Assembly (NCBI GenBank): GCA_003250455.1
Contig: QKGK01000262.1
Location: forward strand, 1 to 6,600
DNA: 6,600 nucleotides
Origin: Chloroflexota bacterium
GTDB taxonomy: Bacteria > Chloroflexota > Anaerolineae > Anaerolineales > UBA11579
Direction: 5' to 3'
Shown: positions 1-6,222 of the stretch, piece by piece
Numbering within the stretch: the first letter of the stretch is position 1
Layout of the letters: every line of letters begins with the position of its first letter
Program-made: the position numbers and the translations under genes
Notes under the pieces: generated by a model
What the model was told of the DNA's origin: nothing
What the model saw: the letters and a program-made list of their open reading frames with translations, nothing else
Database searches by the model: none

Positions 1-179
1 GTAGTGCCTGACCGGGCATGACCCAGGATAAAATATTTTTCCATGGGGAAAAATTCCTTCACCTCTGCCACTTCTTCCGCTGTGATCGGCGGAATTTGGC
101 GGACTCCCCAATGTCTGGTCCTGCCAGTTTGCAGCACCTGCCAGGTCAAACTCAAGCGTTTAAAAATTCTATTCATCAT
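1..179 (-). CDS. Second sulfotransferase, N-terminal fragment cut by window edge
   Basis: This reading frame starts at ATG 179-177 (or the adjacent ATG 176-174) and stays open to base 1, giving 59 complete codons. An in-frame TGA at 185-183 rules out an earlier start. The protein begins MMNRIFKRLS, and residues 46-59 read MEKYFILGHARSGT, with the partial last codon (AC-) also giving Thr. GHARSGTT is the 5'-phosphosulfate-binding loop typical of PAPS-dependent sulfotransferases, and it lies after a short hydrophobic strand as expected. The family transfers sulfate from PAPS to a hydroxyl or amine, often on a sugar. About 45 residues precede the strand, more than in the neighbouring sulfotransferase. 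A GAAGGA ribosome-binding-like site sits 13 nt upstream of the first ATG, a long spacing, so the start is not certain. The acceptor cannot be judged because the rest of the gene is outside the window. Confidence 0.75.
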   Translation of the reverse strand, partial: MMNRIFKRLSLTWQVLQTGRTRHWGVRQIPPITAEEVAEVKEFFPMEKYFILGHARSGT

Positions 180-192
180 CGGTCAAGATCAA

Positions 193-239
193 TCCTTCAA
201 TATCGCAAAGATATAAATTTACTCCTGGTTGCGAGGCAA
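193..239 (-). promoter_or_regulatory. Weak candidate promoter and ribosome-binding site before the second sulfotransferase
   Basis: In the 63-nt gap between the two sulfotransferase genes, read on the minus strand, TTGCCT (239-234) and TATATC (215-210) are separated by 18 nt. Each matches the sigma-70 consensus at four of six positions. GAAGGA (198-193) follows and could serve the gene starting at 179. The gap is AT-rich relative to the rest of the locus. Such matches arise easily by chance, and the gap could equally be plain operon spacing. I see no hairpin terminator in it. Confidence 0.2.
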
Positions 240-242
240 ACT

Positions 243-1226
243 CTAATCAACGTTCCTCTTTAACAGGTCATAGACTATCCGGCGAGTTTGCCAATATCCA
301 GCAAGCAAATAGTCGCCCAATTTCCGTGGTGAGGTCTCTGTATATCCCAAACGATCCCGGTACTTCGCAGTGATCAACTGAATCAGGGCGGCTTCCCGTT
401 CAGTGAGTATCTGGTTCCACCGCCCCACTGGGGAATCACTGATCACTTCGAACTTTTCTTCAAACATGGAATTTCCGCCCCAGCTTTTACCCGCCCGGCT
501 GGGCTTGCGCAGTGTCGGGTCGTCTTCGATCCCTAAAAATTGGCGAATCTGTGCCAGTGTTTCCTCCTGCGCGCTCACCAGGTCCTCAAAGCGCAGGATC
601 ATATACCTGTTTGCTCCGAACTTTTGCTGGTTGGCATACCCGGCTGATGTGGAACGCACCCAATTGACCGAGAATTTTTCCGGGGTCCAATGTGTTTGTT
701 TCCGTTTATACGAAGCAAAATTATCGCAGGGGCCGCGCACAATATGGATGCAGCGCGCATCAGGCCACCACTTGTATATTTGATTGGCAAAATACTCATT
801 GTAAGGCGTTTTCTCAACCCACCATTTTACATTTTCCAGGTCATACCCGGCTGCCTCGCCATACGCCAACACCGCCGTACTGAGCCAGTCCCCTGCAGCG
901 CGGATTTCTCCAGCCTGATTGGCATTGGCTAACTTGTCTGCAATACGGTCAAATGAAAACTCGGTATAGTTCCGGTCAGGGAAACCAGCCTGGTTTGCGG
1001 GCGGGTTCTCCTGATTCCAGGCAAAGATATGGATCAAATTTTGTTTGGCCAATTCCAGCGCGGGCACGCTTCCTTCTTTAAATTGCGGAAGGAACCTGCG
1101 GAAGAAAGAACTCTCTTCCGGATACACTACCAGTTGAGGATGGGAATCCAATAAGTTCCGCATTAAACTGGTACCCGATTTCGGATGCCCACATATAAAC
1201 ACAGGGTAATTTTTCAGATCCGTCAT
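243..1226 (-). CDS. PAPS-dependent sulfotransferase
   Basis: The 327-residue product is a normal length for a bacterial sulfotransferase of the Sulfotransfer_1/3 type, which moves sulfate from PAPS onto an acceptor such as a glycan. The 5'-phosphosulfate-binding loop is GHPKSGTSLMRN (residues 13-24), with the usual Lys and Ser/Thr. EKTPYN (138-143) corresponds to the conserved segment before the 3'-phosphate site, and that site is IHIVRGPCDNFASYKR (160-175), with Arg and Ser in family positions. YMILRFEDLV (208-217) and GRWNQILT (268-275) match later family segments. There is no signal peptide or membrane helix, so it is probably cytoplasmic. Its ATG overlaps the TGA of the GT2 gene (ATGA, 1226-1223), with GAGG at 1235-1232 five bases upstream, so it is probably co-translated with GT2. 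The gene is clearly poorer in GC than the upstream genes. The acceptor is unknown; a glycan built by the neighbouring transferases is the natural guess. Confidence 0.88.
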   Translation of the reverse strand: MTDLKNYPVFICGHPKSGTSLMRNLLDSHPQLVVYPEESSFFRRFLPQFKEGSVPALELAKQNLIHIFAWNQENPPANQAGFPDRNYTEFSFDRIADKLANANQAGEIRAAGDWLSTAVLAYGEAAGYDLENVKWWVEKTPYNEYFANQIYKWWPDARCIHIVRGPCDNFASYKRKQTHWTPEKFSVNWVRSTSAGYANQQKFGANRYMILRFEDLVSAQEETLAQIRQFLGIEDDPTLRKPSRAGKSWGGNSMFEEKFEVISDSPVGRWNQILTEREAALIQLITAKYRDRLGYTETSPRKLGDYLLAGYWQTRRIVYDLLKRNVD

Positions 1227-2221
1227 CCTTGCCTCACATTGTACAGAAGGTCATACAGCTTCCCATAAACCCATTTGAGCATGCGTCGCATGCGTGGAAT
1301 TTTAAACAGCCAGTGCCGTTTTTCCCGCTGAGCAGAAACACTGCCCGTCACCTGCATGCCCATTTGGGCCGCTTCCACCGCCAGTTCCGGGGAAACCAGG
1401 TTGCCGATATGGCGAGTGGTTCGCTGGGTGGTCGAAAGCCGCAGTAGTCCCTGCGCGTCTACAGCCGCCTCAAGTTCCACCATGTGACCCATCAGCTTGC
1501 CTGTCCAGCTTTCCGGCATGGCCTTCAGCAGCACCTCACGGCGGGCCAGGTACTGGTAATGGTTGGCCGCCGGGTATGCGCGGACACCCTGATACTCCCA
1601 CAGGGCGTCCTGCTGACCGGCTGTGTCTGCCAGATGCTGGTCGGCTTCCCGCCCGGTGCTGGCTGCCCAGTCACGCTCCCAGTCATCGGGGATCCAGTGG
1701 CTCTCGGAGATCTGCAAGCCTTCCAGGGGGTTGGCGATAAACGCCTGGTTGGAGCTCTGCGCATGGCGAGCCGCATCGCGTACCGGTGCGCCGCTGATCA
1801 ACCCGGCCTGCGGGAAAGCGTTAGCTATCTCCAGGTGCGCTTCCAGCCAGCCCGGGTAAAAGAGGATATCGTCATCCGCATAGGCGATCCACTCGCCCGG
1901 CGCAGCGTTGAACATCACCTGCAGCGCGCCGATCTTGCCCAAGTTCCGGGCGGACAGCAGCAGGAAGTCGATCGAGCCGCTGGCATGCAGGCCGCGCAGA
2001 TAATCCACCACTTCCGCGCTGCTGCCATTGTCAAAGACCATCAGATCGTAAGGCGTTGCGGTGTTCGTCAGGATGCTCTCCAGGCACATCCGCAGCACAT
2101 CCAGGCGGTGACGGTAGTACCCTGCCTGCTCCGGGATGTAGGTAAGCACACAAACAGTCACCGGCGCTGGCTGGAAATCGGTGGTCTTTCCCCTGGCGGG
2201 GCTGATCCCTAGTCTTGCCAT
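1223..2221 (-). CDS. Family 2 (GT-A fold) glycosyltransferase
   Basis: A 332-residue protein with the layout of a family 2 glycosyltransferase, which transfers a sugar from a nucleotide-sugar donor. VTVCVLTYIP (residues 21-30) is the first strand of the nucleotide-binding fold, DLMVFDNGSS (59-68) the second conserved segment, NLGKIGAL (93-100) the following loop, and WIAYADDDILFYPGW (111-125) carries the DxD-type metal and nucleotide site (ADDD, 115-118). No transmembrane helix is evident. The C-terminal part (about 300-329) is rich in Arg/Lys, Trp and Leu, which could let it sit on the membrane surface. The start at 2221 has AAGAGG (2235-2230) eight bases upstream and overlaps the previous gene by 13 nt. 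The insert between about 150 and 210 is longer than in minimal family members. Donor and acceptor are not predictable from sequence. Confidence 0.87.
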   Translation of the reverse strand: MARLGISPARGKTTDFQPAPVTVCVLTYIPEQAGYYRHRLDVLRMCLESILTNTATPYDLMVFDNGSSAEVVDYLRGLHASGSIDFLLLSARNLGKIGALQVMFNAAPGEWIAYADDDILFYPGWLEAHLEIANAFPQAGLISGAPVRDAARHAQSSNQAFIANPLEGLQISESHWIPDDWERDWAASTGREADQHLADTAGQQDALWEYQGVRAYPAANHYQYLARREVLLKAMPESWTGKLMGHMVELEAAVDAQGLLRLSTTQRTTRHIGNLVSPELAVEAAQMGMQVTGSVSAQREKRHWLFKIPRMRRMLKWVYGKLYDLLYNVRQG

Positions 2222-3111
2222 TTCTGCAGCCTCTTGCGGGTTCTTTTCGTGATGACATACAGCCGGTTGCGCACCTTGCCGGCGCTGCCCTTGGGCTGAA
2301 GCAAGCGTTCTGCCTTACGTACCAACCGGAACCAGGTGAGCTGCTTTCGCCGGGCCTGGCCGTCCACCAGAATATTGTCTATATCGATGAGATTATCCAT
2401 CTTATGCTCGCCGCCGCCCAACGTCACGTTCTGCTCGCTCTCCGGCAGGCGGTAATGGATCTTCCCGCCGGGCAAATGGCCGTAATCGTGGTTCTGGTGG
2501 ATGATGGTGATGTCGGCGGTGGCGTCCAGCACCTTCCAGGGCTGGCGGCGGGCGTGGTAGATCATCCAGTTGTCCCAGCCGGCCCGGCCAATGGTGAAGT
2601 CTGGCACCTCCTGGTAGACCGGGCGCGAGAAGATGAAATAATCGCTCCCTGCCGGGTTGTGCAGCCTGCCGCGGGTATGGGAATCCGCCAGCAGGCGTTC
2701 CTGCCACCCCTCGGAAAATTCCAGCAGACCGGTCACGTCCAGGTCCCAGCGCTGTCCGACCAGCACAAACTTCTCCCACTGCCGGTGGGCCAGGCGGGCT
2801 GCCTGCAAAAAGTCCGCAAAGAGGAGGATATCCGCATTGACGATCGCCAGCACCGGGGCGTCGGAGTGCTTGCGGGCGAGGGTGAACATATCCCCAATAT
2901 AGGGCACGCCCTTATCATTGGTAGCCACCTCCGGTACGTGCAGCAGCCCCCATTCTGCGGCCAGGGTGTCCACCCCGGTATCCGTGCCCATCAGGATCAC
3001 CTGCACACCCTCACCCAGGCGCATCCATGACTGAATGGCGTTGCGCTGGATGGCCGCAATATGCGGGTCCGTAAAAGGTTTGGGGGCGGTAAAGATCGTC
3101 AGCTCGGTCAT
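2209..3111 (-). CDS. Glycosyltransferase-like protein of unassigned family
   Basis: A 300-residue protein that I cannot place in a named family with certainty. The N-terminus (TIFTAPKPFTDPH, residues 5-17, then AIQRNAIQSW, 20-29) and the segment PVLAIVNADILLFADF (86-101) look like a GT-A nucleotide-sugar transferase, with NAD (92-94) where the DxD metal motif would be. Further motif-like blocks are GQRWDLDV (119-126), NPAGSDYFIFSR (152-163), IGRAGWDNWMIYHARR (174-189) and HQNHDYGHLPGG (205-216). Asp, Trp and His there are plausible catalytic or binding residues. I recall similar conserved proteins, usually called hypothetical, in bacterial glycan loci. The C-terminal 40 residues are strongly basic. 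The ATG overlaps the SpsF stop as ATGA (3111-3108), and the gene's own stop lies inside the GT2 start region. Its place between an SpsF and a GT2 gene supports a role in glycan assembly, but the function is inferred. Confidence 0.72.
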   Translation of the reverse strand: MTELTIFTAPKPFTDPHIAAIQRNAIQSWMRLGEGVQVILMGTDTGVDTLAAEWGLLHVPEVATNDKGVPYIGDMFTLARKHSDAPVLAIVNADILLFADFLQAARLAHRQWEKFVLVGQRWDLDVTGLLEFSEGWQERLLADSHTRGRLHNPAGSDYFIFSRPVYQEVPDFTIGRAGWDNWMIYHARRQPWKVLDATADITIIHQNHDYGHLPGGKIHYRLPESEQNVTLGGGEHKMDNLIDIDNILVDGQARRKQLTWFRLVRKAERLLQPKGSAGKVRNRLYVITKRTRKRLQKWQD

Positions 3112-3881
3112 TTTCGCTCGTCGACCTCACGATAATCTTTGTGCCGCACCCCGGCGTTGATCTCGGTCAGTTCGGGATGCTGGCGCACCAGCTCGGCTAC
3201 TTCCAGCCAGCTGAAATCGTCCCGCCCGCGGAAGTACGCCACGATCTGGCGCAGCATCGCCAGGTCTTCGGGGGTATCCACCGTCCAGCGCAGGTGGCCG
3301 AGGTTGGGCTCGTGCGTAATATGCAGGATATTGAAGCGCTCCGGGTGCTCGTAGAAAAAGGGCATCACGTGTTCGCGCTGGTGCTGTGCTTTAGCTTCCT
3401 TCCACACCGTTTCCAGCCCCTCAAACCAGCAGAATTCCGCATCCAGCCCGATCGGGATCGTGCGGGTGTACGGGGGGGGCAGGCGGTTGGCGGCAAAATC
3501 AAGTTTGGGGTCGGCGTTTAAAAATGTACGCAGGTTGTCGTCCAGCATAGCCGGGTCGATGAAGGGGCAGTCCGCCGTCAGGCGCACGACCACATCAGCC
3601 TGGTGCTGCTTGGCGGCCTGGTAGTAGCGGTCGAGCACGTCCTGCATGCTGCCGCGCACGAACGCCACCCCCTGCTGCTGGCACCAGTCCGCCACCGGGT
3701 CGTCGCTGGGATCGGTGGTCGTGGCGATCACCACCTCGTCGATCAGCTCCGAGCGGCGGGTGCGGGCGACCATCCAGCCCAATACCGGCTGGTGACCGAG
3801 TTCTTTCAGCACCTTGCCGGGCAGGCGGCTGGCGGCCATGCGGGCCTGGATAATGGCGACGATCTTTGGTGACTTGCTCAT
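3108..3881 (-). CDS. spsF: SpsF-type cytidylyltransferase (sugar-acid activation)
   Basis: A 257-residue protein of the SpsF/COG1861 family, related to the CMP-KDO and CMP-sialate synthetases, which couple an acidic sugar to CMP using CTP. The nucleotide-binding N-terminus is IIQARMAASRLPGKVL (residues 10-25, family pattern RxxSxRLPGKVL). VIATTTDPSDD (51-61), VRLTADCPFIDP (99-110), HVMPFFYEHPERF (171-183) and RWTVDTPEDL (198-207) are the other family blocks. The full length is normal and the protein is soluble. It lies two genes downstream of the NeuB/SpsE-type synthase, as expected if it activates that enzyme's product, and it overlaps both neighbours by ATGA junctions. A run of eight C on the coding strand (3479-3472) encodes Pro135-Pro137. 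The true substrate is not established: SpsF proteins are much less characterised than NeuA or PseF. Confidence 0.85.
   Translation of the reverse strand: MSKSPKIVAIIQARMAASRLPGKVLKELGHQPVLGWMVARTRRSELIDEVVIATTTDPSDDPVADWCQQQGVAFVRGSMQDVLDRYYQAAKQHQADVVVRLTADCPFIDPAMLDDNLRTFLNADPKLDFAANRLPPPYTRTIPIGLDAEFCWFEGLETVWKEAKAQHQREHVMPFFYEHPERFNILHITHEPNLGHLRWTVDTPEDLAMLRQIVAYFRGRDDFSWLEVAELVRQHPELTEINAGVRHKDYREVDERK
3472..3479 (-). repeat. C8 homopolymer inside the SpsF gene
   Basis: Eight consecutive G on the plus strand, hence eight C in the coding strand of the cytidylyltransferase gene, covering codons for Pro135 to Pro137. It is the longest G/C homopolymer I noticed in the window. Gain or loss of one base would shift the frame near mid-gene and abolish the C-terminal half, including the HVMPFFYEHP and RWTVDTPEDL blocks. 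Whether it varies cannot be told from one sequence. Confidence 0.6.
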
Positions 3882-4993
3882 TTTAATCTTTCTTCCACTG
3901 CCATCTTGTATGCAATCTGTAATTGATCGAAATTCTTTTTCCAGTCGGCACGCGCTTCGGCCAGCTGACGAGCCTGCCGGCGCATCCCTGCCAACTGTTC
4001 TTTTTGTCTATACGCATCTACAATCCCCTGCGCCAGGGCATCCGCATCTCCGTCCGGGAACAGCCACCCCGCCCCGGAGCCGTCGATCCACTCCCGGTTG
4101 CCGGGGATGTCCGAGACCAGCGCCGGCAGCCCGGATGCCAGTGCCTCCATCAGCGAGACGGAAGAGCCGTCACTGTGTGAGGCGCTGATATACAAATCGG
4201 CGGCCCGGTAATAATCGGGCAGTTTTTCCTGCGGCACCTGCCCGGCAAACTGCACCCGGTCATTGACCGGCATCAGCAGCCTGCGGATCTCCGGGGCCAG
4301 CGAGCCGTTCCCCAGCAGGAACAGGCGCAGTTCCGGGATCTCCCGGGAAGCCTGCACAAACGCTTTTGCCAGCACATCCACCCCGTAGACCGGCTCCCAC
4401 GAGCGGGTGTGCATCAGCACAAAAGCATCCGCCCAACCGGCCCGCTCCCGCAGTTCGCTCACGCCTTCCCCCGGGGAGAAGCGTTCCAGGTCGATTCCCC
4501 ACGGGAAAGTGACAATGTGGTCGTCCGGAAAGCCGAAAGAAATAGCCTTCTGCCGTACGGCATCGCAGTCGCCGAGGAACATATCCGTGTTCGCCAGGGT
4601 AAATTCGGTCAGCCGCCGCATCTGGTTATCGGATTCGGCGTCCACCAGCATGTCCGACCCCCATGACATGGTCACCAGCGGGTGGAAGCGCGTCTGGGCG
4701 GCCAGCCAGGCGCAGGTCTGCACCGGCCCGGCGTGGATTACATCCGGCTTGATCTGCTTAATGACCTTCCGCAGGCTTTCCAGCAGCGGGCGGAAGTTGT
4801 GGCGCTCGAAAGGTTCTTTCCCGCCCGCCCACCGCACCAGGGTCACGCCTTTGGGCAGGAGGCGGCTCTCCAGGGCATGGCCGCGCTGCTCGAGGCGCAG
4901 GTAGAACACCCGGTAGCCATTTTCTACCAGCGAGGCCATAAAACGGTGGTCGTGGGTCGTGTAATCGCGGGAAAAATACAGTACTTTCATCAT
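3878..4993 (-). CDS. Family 4 (GT-B fold) glycosyltransferase
   Basis: A 371-residue retaining glycosyltransferase of the GT4 type. Its N-terminal domain begins KVLYFSRDYTTHDHRF (residues 3-18) and contains KPDVIHAGP (82-90) and MSWGSDML (109-116). The C-terminal donor-binding domain carries FPWGIDLERFSP (163-174), FLLGNGSL (225-232), VQFAGQVPQEKL (247-258) and HSDGSSVSLMEALASGLP (273-290), followed by SDIPGNREWI (294-303). The usual E-x7-E donor motif appears as D275-x7-E283. The start ATG (4993-4991) shares one base with the TGA of the synthase gene (TGATG); a second ATG follows at 4990, so the protein may begin one residue later. A GGAG at 5010-5007 is 13 nt away, so translation probably depends on coupling. 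There is no signal peptide; it probably works at the cytoplasmic membrane face. Lying directly after the synthase, it is one candidate for the nonulosonate transferase, although its donor is unknown. Confidence 0.88.
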   Translation of the reverse strand: MMKVLYFSRDYTTHDHRFMASLVENGYRVFYLRLEQRGHALESRLLPKGVTLVRWAGGKEPFERHNFRPLLESLRKVIKQIKPDVIHAGPVQTCAWLAAQTRFHPLVTMSWGSDMLVDAESDNQMRRLTEFTLANTDMFLGDCDAVRQKAISFGFPDDHIVTFPWGIDLERFSPGEGVSELRERAGWADAFVLMHTRSWEPVYGVDVLAKAFVQASREIPELRLFLLGNGSLAPEIRRLLMPVNDRVQFAGQVPQEKLPDYYRAADLYISASHSDGSSVSLMEALASGLPALVSDIPGNREWIDGSGAGWLFPDGDADALAQGIVDAYRQKEQLAGMRRQARQLAEARADWKKNFDQLQIAYKMAVEERLK

Positions 4994-6075
4994 CAGTCAG
5001 GGAAAACTCCCGCCTCCAGGTCCGTCCAGCGCAGGTCTTTGCCAAAGGGCATGTCCCTGCGGGCTTTCATTCCAATGACTTTATCCAGATCCCAGCTCAT
5101 CAGCGCGCCGGGAGTCGCCGGGCGTAAGATTTCGACCATCTCGCTGGTGATCGTCTCACCAGCACTGATCGCCCGCGCCGCCCGCAGGCAGCGCCGCTGG
5201 ACAACGTAGGTATCCTGCTCATTGTCGGCCACCCGCTTTTCCGGGGTACCCAGGGAGCGTTCCAAAATGCGCACCTGATCGACCATGTCGGCCCAGGTCT
5301 GCGGGTTGAGGGCAAACTTGTGGTCGGGGCCTTCGCGGTCGTTGCTGTCGGTGAAGTGCCGTTCGATCACGCGGGCGCCCATCGCCACCGCCCCAACCAC
5401 CGGGGCCGGGCTGTGGGTGTGGTCGGAGAGGCCCAGCACCACATTCGGGAACATGGCCGCATAGGTCTTGAGCACGTTCAAATTCAGGTGGTCATAATTA
5501 TCAGCGCTGGCGGTGTAGTTGGTGTTGCACTGGAAGAGCACGATCTCACCGGTGACCGCCTGCACCTTTTCCACGGCGTTGATCACTTCGCCCATTGTGC
5601 TGGCGCCGGTGGACATCAGGATCGGCTTGCCCTTCTTCGCCATGTAGACGATCGCTTCCGGCCAGGAGATCAGCCCGGAACCGGCCTTGTAGGCGGGCAC
5701 ATACGGCTCGAGCATATCGGTAGACTCGTCATCATACGGGGAGGAGAAGTAATGGATGCCCACCTTGTCACATTCCGCTTTGAGGATCGGCGTCCACTCA
5801 AAGGGAACCGAAGCGTCGGCGTAGACCTCGAAAACGGTCTTTTTCCATTCCGCCTGGTGAGAGACCTGCCCGCCCATAGCTTTAAAGCCGTAATCGGAGA
5901 CGATCTTGGGGGCGCGGAAGTTCTGGAACTTGGCCGCGTCCGCCCCGGCCTCTTTCGCCAGCCGGATGAGCATCTTGGCCCGTTCCAGGTCGCCGTCGTG
6001 GTTGGCGGCAATGTCGGCGATGAAATAGGTTGGGTGGTTCAGGCCTATGGTTTTATCCAAAATTTTGATGTCCAT
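4993..6075 (-). CDS. neuB: NeuB/SpsE-family nonulosonate synthase
   Basis: A 360-residue synthase of the NeuB/PseI/LegI/SpsE family, which condenses phosphoenolpyruvate with N-acetylmannosamine or a related hexose to form a nine-carbon sialic-acid-like sugar. The N-terminal TIM-barrel domain shows FIADIAANHDGD (residues 18-29), AAKFQ (47-51), SSPYDD (111-116), KAGSG (130-134), LMSTGAS (153-159), GLSDHT (215-220) and VIERHF (236-241). His219 and His240 correspond to the metal-binding histidines of the family. The C-terminal SAF/antifreeze-like domain starts near RRCLRAARAISAGETIT (294-310) and reaches the end. I start at ATG 6075, not at the in-frame TTG 6078, because AGGAGA (6086-6081) is 5 nt from ATG but only 2 nt from TTG. 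The strand usually reading HCTSxYP in NeuB reads FQCNTNYTA here (181-189), marking a divergent branch. Which nonulosonate it makes cannot be told; no epimerase or aminotransferase is in the window. Confidence 0.92.
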   Translation of the reverse strand: MDIKILDKTIGLNHPTYFIADIAANHDGDLERAKMLIRLAKEAGADAAKFQNFRAPKIVSDYGFKAMGGQVSHQAEWKKTVFEVYADASVPFEWTPILKAECDKVGIHYFSSPYDDESTDMLEPYVPAYKAGSGLISWPEAIVYMAKKGKPILMSTGASTMGEVINAVEKVQAVTGEIVLFQCNTNYTASADNYDHLNLNVLKTYAAMFPNVVLGLSDHTHSPAPVVGAVAMGARVIERHFTDSNDREGPDHKFALNPQTWADMVDQVRILERSLGTPEKRVADNEQDTYVVQRRCLRAARAISAGETITSEMVEILRPATPGALMSWDLDKVIGMKARRDMPFGKDLRWTDLEAGVFPD

Positions 6076-6080
6076 CAATT

Positions 6081-6086
6081 TCTCCT
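6081..6086 (-). promoter_or_regulatory. Ribosome-binding site of the nonulosonate synthase
   Basis: AGGAGA on the minus strand is the clearest Shine-Dalgarno sequence in the window. It lies five bases before ATG 6075 and two before TTG 6078, which decides the start in favour of ATG. The leader between this site and the inverted repeat (6110-6087) is AT-rich, and I see no convincing -35/-10 pair in it. Confidence 0.7.
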
Positions 6087-6110
6087 AATCAAAAATCTCA
6101 CTCTTATCAT

Positions 6111-6222
6111 TGTCATTGCGAAGGAGCAAAGCATTAAAGAAGCTTTGGGACTGAAGCAATCTAAGAGGAAGTTGAAAATACCTCTGAGATTGCTTCAAGT
6201 GCTGCGCACTTTCGCAATGACA
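6111..6222. repeat. Nested inverted-repeat element (cloverleaf-like, 112 bp)
   Basis: The outer arms TGTCATTGCGAA (6111-6122) and TTCGCAATGACA (6211-6222) are perfect 12-bp inverted repeats. Inside, TGAAGCAATCTAAGAGG (6152-6168) pairs with CCTCTGAGATTGCTTCA (6181-6197) over 17 bp with one mismatch, around a 12-nt loop. Each side between outer and inner stems carries a small hairpin: AAAGC/GCTTT (6128-6132 with 6142-6146) and AGTGC/GCACT (6198-6202 with 6206-6210). The whole could fold as a four-way cloverleaf in DNA or RNA. It begins immediately after the stop codon of the SDR gene and ends 35 nt before the synthase ATG. It resembles dispersed palindromic repeats with TCATTGCGA ends that I know from several bacterial groups, which suggests a small non-autonomous or REP-like element. 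I see no clear target-site duplication. In the transcript it could act as a stabilising, processing or attenuating structure. Confidence 0.8.

Noticed and set aside
36..55. Inverted repeat TTTTTCC/GGAAAAA
   Set aside because: It is short and lies within the coding sequence of the second sulfotransferase, where it encodes EFFPMEKYF before the PAPS loop. Chance is the simpler explanation.
18..263. Plus-strand reading frame of 81 codons at the left edge
   Set aside because: It lies opposite the sulfotransferase fragment on the minus strand, which shows a real PAPS-loop motif. The plus-strand product has no recognisable motif.
1484..3030. Long plus-strand frames (1484-2212 and 2215-3030)
   Set aside because: They are antisense to GT2 and the 300-aa protein. 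High GC lowers stop-codon frequency there, and the translations are low-complexity, rich in Gln, Val, Ala and Gly, with no family motif.
6076..6078. TTG at 6078 as start of the synthase
   Set aside because: Only two bases separate it from AGGAGA. ATG 6075 has the normal 5-base spacing and is in the same frame.
6111..6222. Simple rho-independent terminator after the SDR gene
   Set aside because: The stems are strong, but neither strand has a T-run directly after the outer arm, and the nested structure fits a repeat element better.
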